A stretch of 12,714 bases of DNA, taken from contig DAHWTK010000048.1 of the NCBI GenBank assembly GCA_027328825.1, positions 1 through 12,714 on the forward strand, written 5' to 3'. Each line of letters opens with the position of its first letter. Position 1 is the stretch's first letter. The notes beneath the pieces were generated by a model. That model had not been told where the DNA came from and made no database searches. It worked only from the letters and a program-made list of their open reading frames with translations. The position numbers and the translations under genes were made by a program. Positions 12,466-12,714 of the stretch are shown piece after piece. The DNA is from Nitrospirota bacterium. Lineage in GTDB: Bacteria > Nitrospirota > JACRHJ01.

Positions 12466-12714
12466 ATGGATTTCATCAATATACATTTCCTATTGACCCC
12501 TGACAGGACTTCTGCCAGGTTCTTGCGGCGCGAAGTGGCAAAGAGCGGCGCGAGGGCTTGTGTGTTGGTTGGCACATGGATTGAGTTGACTGAACTGGCC
12601 AGGAAAACCTACTTTGTCCCTGAGATTGAAGACAGCTGGGCCGAGCAACTTGAACGAGCAGCTAAAAGCCTCACAGACGCTTTCTGGTCAAAAAGCTTAG
12701 AAGTCGCCGAAGCA
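12466..12714 (+). CDS. N-terminal part of a large protein, possibly AddB/RecB-like nuclease (3'-truncated by window edge)
   Basis: An open frame runs from ATG 12466 for 83 codons to the window edge without a stop. AAGGA (12452-12456) lies 9 nt before the start. The beginning, INIHFLLTPDRTSARFLRREVA, resembles the 'P-x-R-x-A-x-x-L-R' start of AddB-type and PD-(D/E)XK helicase-nuclease subunits; then come a hydrophobic strand (ACVLVGTW) and amphipathic helices with WAEQLERAAKSLTDAFW. The catalytic region would lie beyond the window, so the assignment rests only on this resemblance. If correct, it would be a DNA-end-processing or defence nuclease, which would fit an accessory region. Otherwise it is an unidentified protein. 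Confidence 0.45.
   Translation, partial: MDFINIHFLLTPDRTSARFLRREVAKSGARACVLVGTWIELTELARKTYFVPEIEDSWAEQLERAAKSLTDAFWSKSLEVAEA

Overview
The window looks like an accessory region of a Gram-negative (diderm) bacterium. Four genes in the middle encode proteins with Sec-type signal peptides and no other anchor, which suggests periplasmic or secreted products. The taxon cannot be fixed from the sequence; the gene types would fit an uncultured Nitrospirota or Desulfobacterota lineage, but that is a guess. By eye, the left 3.9 kb is clearly more AT-rich than the rest, so at least two DNA sources are joined here.

Left block (1-3975) reads as the right part of an integrative element, phage-satellite-like in layout. 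It has the end of an unknown gene, a stem-loop and terminator, an AlpA/excisionase-type HTH protein, a Cys-rich protein translationally coupled to it, and a winged-helix initiator-like protein whose 3' end carries iteron-like repeats followed by AT-rich DNA. Next come a family of (CG)n-tract repeats around a Zn-binding protein of unknown function, then a 49-residue ribbon-helix-helix protein overlapping a tyrosine integrase. The integrase points at a 45-nt 3' fragment of a tRNA-Val(CAC) gene.

Middle block (3976-10310) is bounded by two diverged direct repeats of about 140 bp. Each repeat holds an intrinsic terminator, the tRNA-Val 3' fragment and a shared flank, with paired TGCTACA motifs further right. 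It carries a leftward secreted ankyrin protein and, divergently, a tightly overlapping three-gene operon: a secreted TPR protein, a secreted propeller/ankyrin protein, and a secreted serpin with an inhibitory-type reactive loop (predicted P1 Lys). No integrase is present, so this looks like a tandem, decayed or immobilised island at the same tRNA site. The idea of a periplasmic anti-protease or defence module is inference.

Right block (10311-12714) starts at the second tRNA fragment. It holds a large Fic-family AMP-transferase-like protein with an AbiEi-like N-terminus and a built-in inhibitory motif, then a promoter-to-terminator unit of about 110 nt (small RNA or attenuator candidate), then the first 83 codons of a gene cut by the window edge. 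No intact tRNA-Val, CRISPR array or insertion sequence is visible.
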